A stretch of 64,000 nucleotides of DNA, taken from NCBI GenBank assembly GCA_964466455.1, contig CAYXNL010000001.1, forward strand, positions 1-64,000, in the 5' to 3' direction. Position numbers and translations under genes: made by a program. Under the pieces are notes generated by a model. It ran no database searches, had not been told where the DNA came from, and worked only from the letters and a program-made list of their open reading frames with translations. This document shows positions 17,974 to 27,632 of this stretch, one piece after another (the first letter of the stretch is position 1; every line of letters begins with the position of its first letter). The stretch is from S010-25 sp964466455 (GTDB lineage Bacteria > Pseudomonadota > Gammaproteobacteria > SZUA-229).

Positions 17974-18864
17974 TTATCGGCGAATTCCGTGCAGTAAGAC
18001 CCAGTCTTTTTCCAGTGTTGGTGTATCCATAATGAAATAATCATGGTAGACCCGCCAGATGGTCTCTGCCTGCTCTCTTAAAATACCTGATAACACAATG
18101 TCACCATGCTGCCTGCAATGACCAGCCAGTTGCGGTGCCAGTTGTGTTAGTGGTCCACTGAGAATATTAGCCATAACAATATCATATTGGGTGGTTGCAT
18201 GGTGCTGATTGTATGCTTTGGTGAGAAACAGTTGTATGCCGGCCTCAACCTCGTTATTGTGTGCATTGCTCTGGCTTGCCTGTATTGCCTGCGGATCAAT
18301 ATCTACCCCGTCAACGTTGGCGACACCTAATAACCTGGCTGCAATCGCAAGAATACCAGAACCGCAACCGAAATCGAGCAGGGTTTGCTGGCTGTTTATA
18401 TTCGTATCAAGCCAGCGCAGGCATAAGGTGGTGGTGGGGTGGGTGCCCGTACCGAAGGCCAGACCGGGATCGAGACGCAGGTTGACGGCCTGTTTATCCG
18501 GTGGCTCAATGTGCCAGGGGCAGACCCATAGCCGTTTGCCAAATTGCATTGGCTGATAATTATCCATCCAGGCGCGAGTCCAGTTACGATCTTCAAGCTG
18601 TTCATGTTTTATCTCAAAACAGGTGGCGTTCTGCAGGCATTGCCGAATAGTGATTTCTGTAGCAGCGATATCGATATTGGCAGAAAATAAACCGGTTACA
18701 ACGGCCTGATCCCATACCGGTGTCTGTCCGGGTTCCGGTTCCAGAATTGGCTGGTCTGCACCGTCACATAAGGTTACTGTCTGTGCCCCCTGAGCAAACA
18801 GGCAATTTTCAGTAACTTCGATAGAGATTTTATCGGTACGTATTGAAATTTGTATCCAGGCCAT
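17974..18864 (-). CDS. prmA: Ribosomal protein L11 methyltransferase
   Basis: A 296-residue SAM-dependent enzyme that trimethylates ribosomal protein L11. An N-terminal substrate-recognition domain (about 1-105) precedes the methyltransferase fold with PGLAFGTGTHPTT, the SAM-binding LLDFGCGSGILAIAA and the NILSGPL motif (a variant of the family NILAxPL). Length fits the family. It is 102 bp upstream of the zinc-ribbon gene in the same direction and likely heads the prmA-dusB-fis group. Confidence 0.95.
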   Translation of the reverse strand: MAWIQISIRTDKISIEVTENCLFAQGAQTVTLCDGADQPILEPEPGQTPVWDQAVVTGLFSANIDIAATEITIRQCLQNATCFEIKHEQLEDRNWTRAWMDNYQPMQFGKRLWVCPWHIEPPDKQAVNLRLDPGLAFGTGTHPTTTLCLRWLDTNINSQQTLLDFGCGSGILAIAARLLGVANVDGVDIDPQAIQASQSNAHNNEVEAGIQLFLTKAYNQHHATTQYDIVMANILSGPLTQLAPQLAGHCRQHGDIVLSGILREQAETIWRVYHDYFIMDTPTLEKDWVLLHGIRR

Positions 18865-19127
18865 TTCTGCAAAGTCCGGTTGATTTGTGCCTTCTGCCCG
18901 TTAAGGCTATGATGCACTTATTGACAGACTATGGTTGTGATTTTTTAATATTGGAACAGGTAAATTGACAGAAGTGTAACATTAACCGGTTTGCGGTTAC
19001 ATTAATAAACTACCCGGCAGCAAGCTGTCGAGAATTAACCCGAAAGAGATTAAAATCCATATCAGAGGCTCCCCGGTATTTATGAACCTGGTGTCTATAA
19101 GGCACAAGCAATTAACAGAGGTATTTT

Positions 19128-19601
19128 ATGGATCAGGAAAGTTACGGTAATGCGTTAAATGCAATGAAATCGCAGGACTATTTTGCTGCCGAACGGGCTT
19201 TTGCAAAAACGCTGAAAACGCTGAATGAGCAGGATGAGCGTTATAACCTCGTTACTTCCTATCTTGGCCTGGCTCAGGTTTTAACGGATGATCCTGAAGG
19301 TTTGTTATTATGTCGCGATGCAGCGGGAAATGAAGTAGTCAATGGTAATGTCTTTCTTAACCTTGCCTGTGCCGAACTGGCTTCGGATAATCGAAAGCGT
19401 ACTATTGATGCTATTCGTCGTGGTATTAATATTGATACTCATAACCGTCATCTTAATCATGCCTGTAAAAAACTGGACTGTCGGGAACGATGTTGCTTTA
19501 ATTTTCTGCCCCGAGAGCATCGTTTAAACCGGTTTTTCGGTCGTCTGCGACGCCGTCCTGGTGAGGCACTGACGGTACACAATCTTTTGTTTTTATCCTG
19601 A
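19128..19601 (+). CDS. Small TPR-like protein of unknown function
   Basis: A 157-residue soluble protein. Residues 1-45 (SYGNALNAMKSQDYFAAERAFAKTL) and 80-110 look like tetratricopeptide helices. The C-terminus is Cys- and Arg-rich (CKKLDCRERCC, then RFFGRLRRRPGEA). No family name was recognised. Its ribosome site AGAGGT lies inside a dispersed sequence motif (19106-19122) found again at 44380 and 48047. No signal peptide or membrane helix is visible. It stands alone between prmA and a bolA-like gene. Confidence 0.7.
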   Translation: MDQESYGNALNAMKSQDYFAAERAFAKTLKTLNEQDERYNLVTSYLGLAQVLTDDPEGLLLCRDAAGNEVVNGNVFLNLACAELASDNRKRTIDAIRRGINIDTHNRHLNHACKKLDCRERCCFNFLPREHRLNRFFGRLRRRPGEALTVHNLLFLS

Positions 19602-19641
19602 ATGTCGTCTAATTACCGTTCCCCTTAGTAGTATCGTACCT

Positions 19642-19950
19642 ATGACTATGAAATCTCAAATCACAGAAAAATTGCAACATGCTCTTACACCGGAACATCT
19701 TGAGGTGGTGAATGAAAGCCATCTGCACAATGTTCCTGCCAACTCCGAGTCACATTTTAAAGTATTTATTGTCAGTAATGATTTTAAGAATCTACCACTC
19801 ATTGCCCGTCATCGTCTGGTCAATAAAGTACTGGAGGAAGCGTTGCACGAGGGTATTCATGCGCTGGCGCTACATACCATGACAATGGAAGAATGGTTTG
19901 CCAGAGGCGGGGCGCCGGATTCACCACAATGTATGGGTGCTAAGAAATAG
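19642..19950 (+). CDS. bolA: BolA family protein
   Basis: A 102-residue protein with the BolA fold: ESHLHNVPANSESHFKVFIVS, then the helix region RHRLVNKVLEEAL and HALALHTMTMEEW. BolA proteins pair with monothiol glutaredoxins in iron-sulfur handling and affect cell shape under stress. The HxH context and the extra C-terminal tail (to MGAKK) fit the BolA subgroup rather than IbaG. It lies 40 bp after the TPR-like gene on the same strand, possibly co-transcribed, and converges with bpt. Confidence 0.9.
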   Translation: MTMKSQITEKLQHALTPEHLEVVNESHLHNVPANSESHFKVFIVSNDFKNLPLIARHRLVNKVLEEALHEGIHALALHTMTMEEWFARGGAPDSPQCMGAKK

Positions 19951-19980
19951 CCCGCTGAGGGTTGTATTGTTAGCAATAAC

Positions 19981-20688
19981 TTATGCCGGCTCTTGCTGCC
20001 AGTCGTTGTGTAGATAAAATTCTATTGGCTTGAAATTGGTCTTGTACTGCATTTTATGACAGTTTTTTATCCAGTAGCCCATATACAGGTAATCCAGTGA
20101 CCGGGTTCTGCTGAGTTTGATTTGTTTTAAAATACAATAGCTGCCGAGGCTGCGCCTTGCCTGCTGCGGATCAAAGAAAGTATAAACAGCCGACAGACCG
20201 GTCGTGGTGATATCGCACACGGCAACGGCCAGTAGCTGCCGGTTTTTCCGTACCTCAAGAAAAATGGTATCACTCCAGTCACTGTATAAAAAATGGGTAA
20301 AATCCGACTGGTTCGGGGTCGCCATGTTGCCGTTGGCATGGCGGGCGTTCAGGTATTTTTGATACAGTAAAAAATACTCCTCAGTATAACGGGCCTCGAC
20401 GATCTGATGGCGTAAATCCTGATTGTATTTCAGGCAACGGCGCTGATTACGATTTGTCTTAAAATGAGCCACCGATATGCGACAGGCAATACAGGCATGG
20501 CAATTATGACAGTAGGGGCAGTAGGTCTGTGACCCGCTGCGACGGTAGCCATACTGGATTAACTGGCTGTATAACGTCATATTCATGGGTACTGACGGGT
20601 CGGGAACCAGATTGCTGGCAAGCTGACCGGACAGGTACCCACAGTCATGTTCAGTTGTGCGATACAGTTGCAGACGTTGTACATTCAT
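19981..20688 (-). CDS. bpt: Aspartate/glutamate leucyltransferase (bacterial protein transferase)
   Basis: A 235-residue enzyme that adds leucine from leucyl-tRNA to proteins with N-terminal Asp or Glu, tagging them for ClpSP degradation. The family start QLYRTTEHDCGYL, the CPYCHNCHACIACR Cys motif, YTEEYFLLYQKYLNARH and GYWIKNCHKMQYKTNFKP are all present. The start at 20688 (MNVQRLQLY) is chosen because it aligns with the family; the open frame extends 31 codons further upstream into sequence duplicated at the scaffold gap. Confidence 0.93.
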   Translation of the reverse strand: MNVQRLQLYRTTEHDCGYLSGQLASNLVPDPSVPMNMTLYSQLIQYGYRRSGSQTYCPYCHNCHACIACRISVAHFKTNRNQRRCLKYNQDLRHQIVEARYTEEYFLLYQKYLNARHANGNMATPNQSDFTHFLYSDWSDTIFLEVRKNRQLLAVAVCDITTTGLSAVYTFFDPQQARRSLGSYCILKQIKLSRTRSLDYLYMGYWIKNCHKMQYKTNFKPIEFYLHNDWQQEPA

Positions 20689-20731
20689 AGAGAAATAATA
20701 ACCGAAATATAGCGCTATATACGGCATAATC

Positions 20732-20941
20732 TGTAATACGCATTGGGCAGTTGAAACTGGTACAATTATGCGTTTATCCAATTATANNNNNNNNNNNNNN
20801 NNNNNNNNNNNNNNNNNNNNNNNNNNNNNNNNNNNNNNNNNNNNNNNNNNNNNNNNNNNNNNNNNNNNNNNNNNNNNNNNNNNNNNTGTAATACGCATTG
20901 GGCAGTTGAAACTGGTACAATTATGCGTTTATCCAATTATA
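20732..20941. other. Scaffold gap: 100 N flanked by an identical 55-bp sequence
   Basis: Positions 20787-20886 are N. The 55 bases before (20732-20786) and after (20887-20941) are identical, which is what an unmerged k-mer overlap between contig ends produces. The true chromosome probably has one copy and no gap. The region between bpt and metH (20689-21006) would then be about 163 bp; no riboswitch is visible in it. Confidence 0.9.
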
Positions 20942-21006
20942 CCTTTAATTGGTCTTTTACCCAGATCTTTTACCCAAACCCTGTCCCCAGGCAAGTAGCG
21001 AGCTGA

Positions 21007-24000
21007 ATGATGATAAGCAGTGATCCACTGAATAATAATCCTGAGAAAATTGATGTTGTCATGCGGGCAAAGCGTATTCAGCATTTGTATGCGGCCCTTA
21101 CCCAGCGCATCCTTATTCTGGATGGCGCAATGGGCACCATGATTCAGCGTCATAAACTCGAAGAGGTCGATTACCGTGGCCAGCGTTTTGCAGACTGGCC
21201 ATCCGATCTGAAAGGAAATAATGACCTGCTGGCAATTACTCAGCCTGATATTATTCGTGAAATTCACACCCGGTATCTGGAAGCTGGTGCGGATATTATT
21301 GAAACTAATACCTTTAATGCGACCCGTGTTGCGATGGCTGATTATGCAATGGAAGACATCAGTTATGAAATGAATGTTGCCGCCAGTCGTCTTGCCCGGC
21401 AAGCCGCTGATGCATTGAGTACAGATGAAAAGCCGCGTTATGTGGCCGGCGTACTGGGGCCAACCAATCGTACCTGTTCTATTTCACCGGATGTTAACGA
21501 CCCGAGTTTCCGTAATATTTCTTTTGTTGAACTGTCGGAAGCTTATGTGGAATCCGTCCGCGGTCTGGTGGCTGGTGGTGCCGATATTATCCTGATTGAA
21601 ACTATTTTTGATACGCTGAATGCCAAAGCTGCTATTTTTGCGGTAAAACAGGTATTTGATGAGGATGGTATTGAATTACCCATTATGATTTCCGGTACGA
21701 TTACCGATCAGTCGGGGCGTACTTTAACCGGTCAGTTAACAGAGGCATTCTATAATTCATTACGCCATTGTAAGCCTGTTTCCATTGGTTTGAACTGTGC
21801 CCTGGGGCCGGAGGATTTACGCCAGTATGTGCAGGAGATGTCACGTATTTCCGAATTTTATATTTCAGCCCATCCTAATGCCGGTTTGCCTAATGAAATG
21901 GGTGGTTACGATTTAGGACCGTCAGACATGGCTGCATCCATTGCGGAATGGGCACAGGCCGGATTTCTAAATATTGTGGGCGGTTGTTGTGGCACCACCC
22001 CGGAGCATATCCGTGCCTTTGCTGACGTTGTTGCGGATAAAAAACCACGTCAGCGTCCTGAGCTTCCGATTGCCTGCCGGTTATCAGGGCTGGAGCCCTT
22101 CAACATCACACCGGATTCATTATTTGTGAATATTGGCGAACGTACTAATGTGACTGGCTCGGCAATGTTTAAACGGTTAATCATGGAAGAATCCTATGAG
22201 GAAGCCCTGTCGGTGGCGGCGCAGCAGGTAGATAATGGCGCACAGATCATCGATATTAATATGGATGAGGGCATGCTCGAATCGAAAGCCGCAATGGTGA
22301 AATTTCTGAATCTGATTGCCGCGGAACCGGATATTTCGCGGGTGCCGGTAATGATTGACTCGTCTAAATGGGAAATTATTGAAGCAGGTTTGCAATGTGT
22401 GCAGGGCAAATCGGTGGTCAATTCTATTTCACTCAAGGAAGGCGAAGATAATTTTCTCAAATATGCAAAACTGGTTCGGCGTTATGGTGCCGCAGTTATT
22501 GTGATGGCGTTTGATGAAGAAGGTCAGGCAGATACGTATGAACGTAAAGTTCAAATCTGTACACGTTCCTACAAAGTGTTAACCGAAGTAGCAGGTTTTC
22601 CAGCGGAAGATATTATTTTTGACCCGAATATTTTTGCTGTAGCCACTGGCATCGATGAGCATAATAATTATGCCGTTGATTTTATCGAGGCTATACACGC
22701 CATTAAACAAAACCTGCCTCATGCCATGATTTCCGGCGGCGTATCGAATGTATCGTTTTCATTTCGTGGCAATAACCCGGTGCGTGAAGCCATTCACTCG
22801 GTGTTTTTATATCATGCTATTCAGGCAGGTATGGATATGGGTATTGTCAATGCCGGGCAGCTGGCAGTGTATGACGATCTGCCCAAAGAACTGCGCGAAG
22901 CGGTTGAAGATGTAATTTTAAACCGCCGCGCCGACAGCACTGACCGCCTGCTTGAGATTGCACCGAATTACATGGGCGAGGGTAAAAAAGCAGAATCGCG
23001 TCTTGATATGTCATGGCGTGAACTGCCAGTTAACGAACGCCTTGCCCATTCACTGGTTAAAGGCATTACTGATTTTATTGATGAAGATACGGAAGAAGCC
23101 AGACAGCAGGCGAAAAAAACACTGGACGTGATTGAAGGTCCACTAATGGATGGAATGAATCATGTTGGTGATTTATTCGGCGACGGAAAAATGTTTTTAC
23201 CACAGGTAGTAAAATCGGCACGAGTAATGAAAAAAGCGGTGGCCTATTTAATGCCTTATCTGGAAGCAGAAAAAGATGGTGTCGTGCAAACCAATGGCAG
23301 AATTCTAATGGCCACGGTAAAAGGAGATGTGCACGATATTGGTAAAAATATTGTTGGGGTGGTGCTGCAATGTAATAACTATGAAGTCATTGATCTGGGG
23401 GTAATGGTACCGGCAGAAACCATTCTGACCGAGGCAAGGAAACAGAATGTTGATATGATCGGTCTGTCAGGTTTAATTACCCCCTCACTGGATGAAATGG
23501 TTTATATGGCAGCAGAGATGGAACGTCTGGGGATGACAATACCGTTACTGATTGGCGGTGCTACCACTTCACGTATCCATACAGCGGTAAAAATTGATCC
23601 AAAGTATTCCAGAGCGGCCGTTTATGTGCAGGATGCGTCACGTGCTGTTGGAGTGGCCGGGGAGTTATTAAGTGAAGAACGTAGTGAAGCCTATATTCAG
23701 CAAATTAAAGATGAATATGAAAAAATGCGTATTCAACGGCAAAAGCGCAGTATAAAACGTAAAACTTTTACGCTTGATCAGGCGCGGGAAAATAGATACA
23801 AAGGTGACTGGGACAACTATACGCCACTGGTACCGACCTTTACCGGTATTAAAATTTTTACCGATTATTCACTGAAAGAGATCAGTCAGTACATTGACTG
23901 GTCACCCTTTTTTCACGCCTGGGAGCTGGCGGGTAAATTCCCCAAAATTCTGGATGATAAAATTGTTGGTGAAGAAGCAACGAAACTTTATCATGATGCG

Positions 24001-24744
24001 CAGGAAATGCTGCATCAGGTGGTAGAAGAAAAATGGCTACAGGCACGTTCGGTCATTGGCTTTTTTCCAGCAAACAGTATTGGCGATGACATCGCAGTTT
24101 ACACAGATGAAGACCGTAGCGAGGTAACAACCGTGCTGCACCACCTGCGTCAGCAAATGGCTAAACCGGACGATCGCCCCAACCGTTGCCTGGCTGATTA
24201 TATTGCGCCGGAGTCATCGCATAAAAAAGATTATATCGGCGCCTTTGCGGTTACGGCGGGAATCGGCATTGAGAAATACCTGCAACGTTTTGAAGCCGAC
24301 CACGATGATTATAATAGTATTTTATTAAAAGCGATTGCCGATCGTCTGGCAGAAGCGTTTGCCGAACTTATGCATCTGCGGGTACGCACCGAGTACTGGG
24401 GCTATGCGATGGATGAAAATCTTGCCAATGGTGAACTGATTGCAGAAGAGTATCAGGGAATTCGCCCGGCACCGGGATACCCTGCCTGTCCGGATCATAC
24501 TGAAAAAGCAACTTTGTGGGCTTTACTTGAGCCAGATAAAAATGTCGGGATTACCATTACCGACAGTTTTGCCATGCTGCCAACCGCAGCAGTGTCAGGT
24601 TTTTACTATGCGCACCCGGATGCACAATATTTTGGCGTGGGTAAAATTCTGAAAGATCAGGTGGTTGATTATGCTAAACGTAAAAATCAGCCATTAGCTG
24701 TCGCTGAGCGTTGGCTGGCGCCGGTACTGGATTATGATAACTGA
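21007..24744 (+). CDS. metH: Cobalamin-dependent methionine synthase
   Basis: A 1245-residue four-module enzyme making methionine from homocysteine and methyl-tetrahydrofolate. The homocysteine domain (about 15-340) has the zinc-ligand motif GGCCGTTPEH near 330. The pterin-binding domain (about 360-630) has NIGERTNVTGS and IDINMDEGML. The B12 cap and Rossmann domains have the cobalt-binding His in KGDVHDIGKN near 775, with GLSGLITPSLDEM. The reactivation (SAM) domain ends in RPAPGYPACPDH and FYYAHPDAQYFGVG. All modules appear intact at normal length. The start is the first ATG after the gap; an internal GTG or ATG cannot be excluded. It is transcribed alone. Confidence 0.97.
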   Translation: MMISSDPLNNNPEKIDVVMRAKRIQHLYAALTQRILILDGAMGTMIQRHKLEEVDYRGQRFADWPSDLKGNNDLLAITQPDIIREIHTRYLEAGADIIETNTFNATRVAMADYAMEDISYEMNVAASRLARQAADALSTDEKPRYVAGVLGPTNRTCSISPDVNDPSFRNISFVELSEAYVESVRGLVAGGADIILIETIFDTLNAKAAIFAVKQVFDEDGIELPIMISGTITDQSGRTLTGQLTEAFYNSLRHCKPVSIGLNCALGPEDLRQYVQEMSRISEFYISAHPNAGLPNEMGGYDLGPSDMAASIAEWAQAGFLNIVGGCCGTTPEHIRAFADVVADKKPRQRPELPIACRLSGLEPFNITPDSLFVNIGERTNVTGSAMFKRLIMEESYEEALSVAAQQVDNGAQIIDINMDEGMLESKAAMVKFLNLIAAEPDISRVPVMIDSSKWEIIEAGLQCVQGKSVVNSISLKEGEDNFLKYAKLVRRYGAAVIVMAFDEEGQADTYERKVQICTRSYKVLTEVAGFPAEDIIFDPNIFAVATGIDEHNNYAVDFIEAIHAIKQNLPHAMISGGVSNVSFSFRGNNPVREAIHSVFLYHAIQAGMDMGIVNAGQLAVYDDLPKELREAVEDVILNRRADSTDRLLEIAPNYMGEGKKAESRLDMSWRELPVNERLAHSLVKGITDFIDEDTEEARQQAKKTLDVIEGPLMDGMNHVGDLFGDGKMFLPQVVKSARVMKKAVAYLMPYLEAEKDGVVQTNGRILMATVKGDVHDIGKNIVGVVLQCNNYEVIDLGVMVPAETILTEARKQNVDMIGLSGLITPSLDEMVYMAAEMERLGMTIPLLIGGATTSRIHTAVKIDPKYSRAAVYVQDASRAVGVAGELLSEERSEAYIQQIKDEYEKMRIQRQKRSIKRKTFTLDQARENRYKGDWDNYTPLVPTFTGIKIFTDYSLKEISQYIDWSPFFHAWELAGKFPKILDDKIVGEEATKLYHDAQEMLHQVVEEKWLQARSVIGFFPANSIGDDIAVYTDEDRSEVTTVLHHLRQQMAKPDDRPNRCLADYIAPESSHKKDYIGAFAVTAGIGIEKYLQRFEADHDDYNSILLKAIADRLAEAFAELMHLRVRTEYWGYAMDENLANGELIAEEYQGIRPAPGYPACPDHTEKATLWALLEPDKNVGITITDSFAMLPTAAVSGFYYAHPDAQYFGVGKILKDQVVDYAKRKNQPLAVAERWLAPVLDYDN

Positions 24745-24843
24745 CAAAATGTCATTGTCTTCTAATCGGAAAAATTTACATATTCTGTCCCTCTGTGGTT
24801 ACTAAAACATCGTGTTTTCTGGCGTTATCTACAGAGTAATAAA

Positions 24844-24874
24844 AAACTTATCCCCAGTATCTGGGGATAAGTTT
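24844..24874. terminator. Perfect 14-bp hairpin downstream of metH
   Basis: AAACTTATCCCCAG (24844-24857) and CTGGGGATAAGTTT (24861-24874) form a perfect 14-bp stem with a TAT loop, 100 bp after the metH stop. Read on the minus strand it is followed by a T-rich run, and on the plus strand by TTTG, so it may act as a terminator. The arms contain TTATCCCCA, one base from the DnaA box. The rest of 24745-25034 shows no gene. Confidence 0.55.
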
Positions 24875-25034
24875 GTGGGTAGGTGTTGATTAACTCGTCT
24901 ACCCCCTGCATCGTCGGCTGTATTTTGTTATTGCTCACTTTTTATTCATTTCAAAATAACGCTAATTGCATAAAGTAACGGTAATTACACAATCGTATCG
25001 GTATAATAGGCGTTTTTAAAATACCAGTGATGTG

Positions 25035-26933
25035 ATGGCTCTTATACGCTTACGTAATATTCAACTCGGGTTTGGCGGCCCGCTTATTCTCGAAAATTTA
25101 AATCTATCTATTGATGCCGGTGAACGTTTATGTTTACTGGGACGCAATGGCACCGGTAAGTCAACCCTGTTAAAACTGGTTGCCGGGCAAATAAAGGCAG
25201 ACAGCGGCGAAGTCGAATACCGACAAAGCATTTGTTTGTCGATGTTAGATCAGGAGTCACGTAGCGATGTGTCGGGCAGTATTTTTGATGTAGTGGCATC
25301 CGGTCTGGGGGAGAATGCGCTACTGTTACAGCAATATCATCATGCCATTTCACGCCTTGAGAATGATAGCAGTGAACAGGCCATTGAGCAGCTTGCGGTT
25401 ATTCAGAATAAAGTGGACAGTGCCAATGCCTGGGGGTTAAACCAGCAGGTAGAAGAAATCTTAAGTCGTATGCAATTGGATGGGGAGGAGGACTACACAA
25501 AACTGTCCGGTGGTATGAAGCGGCGGGTACTGTTGGCGCAGGCGCTGGTCGTTAAACCGGATATTCTACTACTGGATGAACCCACCAACCATCTTGATGT
25601 GACAGCCATAACCTGGCTGGAAGAGCAGTTGCTGGCCTTTAATGGTGCGCTGATGTTCATTACGCATGATCGGACTTTTATGCGCCATCTTTCCACCCGT
25701 ATTGTAGAACTTGACCGTGGTTGTCTGAGTAATTACCCCTGCGATTATGGTACTTATCTCAGGCGTCGCGAAGAAGCACTTCATGCAGAAAGCATAGCAA
25801 ATGCCCAGTTTGATAAAAAGCTGGCGCAGGAAGAGGTCTGGATTCGTCAGGGTATTAAAGCCCGACGTACACGAAATGAAGGGCGTGTGCGTGCCCTGCA
25901 ACAGTTACGACAGGAGAGAAGCCAGCGGCGTGAACAAACCGGTCAGGTAACGATGCAGGTAGCGAAAGCTGAACGCTCCGGCAAGCTGGTAGTGGAAATG
26001 GAAAATATTCGTTTTCATTACCAGAACAAAGATATTATTCATCTGCCTGCAGCCACTGTTATGCGTGGTGATAAAATCGGTATTCTGGGTCCTAATGGTG
26101 TGGGTAAAACAACCCTGTTACGTCTTTTACTGGGTGAACTACAACCATCGAGTGGAAAAATAACCCTGGGGACGAAACTTGAAATTGCCTATTTTGACCA
26201 GATGCGAGCCCAGTTAAATGAACAACTCAGTGTTTTTGATAACATTTCACAGGGGCGCGAATTTATTGATATCAATGGTAAAAATAAACATGTAATCAGT
26301 TATTTGCAGGATTTTCTATTTGCCCCGGAGCGAGCGCGTTCGCCGGTAAGCGCATTGTCAGGTGGGGAACGTAACCGTCTGTTGCTGGCCAGGTTATTTT
26401 CAAAACCATCCAATATACTGGTGATGGATGAACCGACGAATGACCTTGATATTGAAACACTGGAGTTGCTTGAAGAGCTGGTTTTACAATATGAAGGCAC
26501 CCTTTTACTGGTTAGCCATGACCGGGAATTTGTAAATAATGTTGTCACCAGTACACTGGTCTTTGAAGGTGATGGAGAGGTAAATGAGTATGTTGGTGGC
26601 TATGATGACTGGTTGCGCCAACGGCAGGAAGCGGCGGCTAATACGGCGCCTGCTAACGCGTCGGACGCTGGAAAGCGTAGCGAGTCCGAGCCGCAGAAAA
26701 AGGCCAGGAAAGTGAAGAAGCGTAGTTATAATGCACAACGTGAGCTTGATGCGCTACCTGAGAAAATTGAACAGCATGAAGTAGAAATCGCACAGTTACA
26801 GCAGCAGATGGCAGTAGATAGTTTTTTTCAACAGGATCGCCAGTGTGTTATTGCTGCGCAGAATCAGTTGCAGCAGGCAGAAGTCGCTTTACAGCAATGT
26901 TATGACCGTTGGGAAAGGCTGGAGTCGGGGTGA
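25035..26933 (+). CDS. uup: ABC-F ATPase, Uup type
   Basis: A 632-residue soluble protein with two ABC cassettes. The first has Walker A GRNGTGKST near 36, signature LSGGMKRR and Walker B LLLDEPTNHLD; the second has GPNGVGKTT near 355, LSGGERNR and LVMDEPTNDLD. The ABC-F linker lies between. The C-terminal region is a charged segment followed by a coiled coil (about 555-632), as in Uup, which is linked to translation factor function and transposon precise excision in E. coli. The ATG at 25035 is preferred to the GTG one codon earlier. No membrane helices; a single-gene unit. Confidence 0.9.
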   Translation: MALIRLRNIQLGFGGPLILENLNLSIDAGERLCLLGRNGTGKSTLLKLVAGQIKADSGEVEYRQSICLSMLDQESRSDVSGSIFDVVASGLGENALLLQQYHHAISRLENDSSEQAIEQLAVIQNKVDSANAWGLNQQVEEILSRMQLDGEEDYTKLSGGMKRRVLLAQALVVKPDILLLDEPTNHLDVTAITWLEEQLLAFNGALMFITHDRTFMRHLSTRIVELDRGCLSNYPCDYGTYLRRREEALHAESIANAQFDKKLAQEEVWIRQGIKARRTRNEGRVRALQQLRQERSQRREQTGQVTMQVAKAERSGKLVVEMENIRFHYQNKDIIHLPAATVMRGDKIGILGPNGVGKTTLLRLLLGELQPSSGKITLGTKLEIAYFDQMRAQLNEQLSVFDNISQGREFIDINGKNKHVISYLQDFLFAPERARSPVSALSGGERNRLLLARLFSKPSNILVMDEPTNDLDIETLELLEELVLQYEGTLLLVSHDREFVNNVVTSTLVFEGDGEVNEYVGGYDDWLRQRQEAAANTAPANASDAGKRSESEPQKKARKVKKRSYNAQRELDALPEKIEQHEVEIAQLQQQMAVDSFFQQDRQCVIAAQNQLQQAEVALQQCYDRWERLESG

Positions 26934-26971
26934 TATGTACTTCTGGTTATTTCAGCCAATATTTCAACTTG

Positions 26972-27409
26972 CTAAAGCGCAACAACGTCAATAACGCTGG
27001 AATATTCAAAAACAACCACGCGGTCGTTATAAATCCATCTGGTTATCGGTGGTTGGCCAACGGCAGGTTTTTTCGACAGTGGAGAGCCTAATATTTTTGT
27101 GACTTCATTCATGCTGGCACCACGGCGAGGTTCATTGAATGTTTTTACTTTTATTGTTTCACCCTGCTGGATTTCTTTAGGCGGTAGTGATTTTTGTTTG
27201 GTGGCCGATTGTTGCTGTTGTTGTATCATTAATTCAACGGCTGATAGTGGCTGACCTGGTTGCGATTGTGATGCACTACCTGACGATATATTCTGTACGG
27301 GTGCCGGGCGTGATTCTGGTACCTGTTCATCTGCTAGAAGAGAGCCAGAAAACAGCAGGCAGCCCGACATAAATAATAGTGCTGCAGTGTTGAACGTTAG
27401 CCGAGTCAT
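26972..27409 (-). CDS. Small exported protein with C-terminal SmpA/BamE-like segment
   Basis: A 145-residue protein with a signal peptide (about 1-26, ending near LLADE), a Gln/Pro/Ser-rich linker (about 28-75), and a conserved-looking C-terminus (ASMNEVTKILGSP, then PPITRWIYNDRVVVFEYSSV). That segment has the GxxxxEVxxxLGxP followed by WxYxxxxVVFE pattern of SmpA/OmlA folds. It is probably periplasmic. Function is unknown. The start is supported by its signal peptide; it is convergent with uup. Confidence 0.75.
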   Translation of the reverse strand: MTRLTFNTAALLFMSGCLLFSGSLLADEQVPESRPAPVQNISSGSASQSQPGQPLSAVELMIQQQQQSATKQKSLPPKEIQQGETIKVKTFNEPRRGASMNEVTKILGSPLSKKPAVGQPPITRWIYNDRVVVFEYSSVIDVVAL

Positions 27410-27632
27410 TATCTGTATCCTGTCATATTATTTTTCTTGTTATGATTGTAGCACCACTGCATTAATCTGCATCAATCTCTGGGGTTTGATTCTCCCCACT
27501 TGCCGTGAAAAATAGTTCGCAAAAAATGCAAAGTGTACGAAAGGAGAAATAACATAAATAAACAAATGGAATTTATTCCGGTCAATCTGTAAATTATGTC
27601 GTTTCTCGGTTCCCGTGGTGCTTATTATTGTC

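Noticed and set aside
20942..21006. Possible cobalamin riboswitch before metH
   Set aside because: No B12-box or suitable helices are visible in the short leader. The gap makes the region incomplete, but the true leader is probably too short for one.
24825..24874. Replication origin suggested by DnaA-box-like words
   Set aside because: Only three imperfect boxes, no AT-rich unwinding region beside them, and no dnaA, dnaN, gidA or parAB genes nearby.
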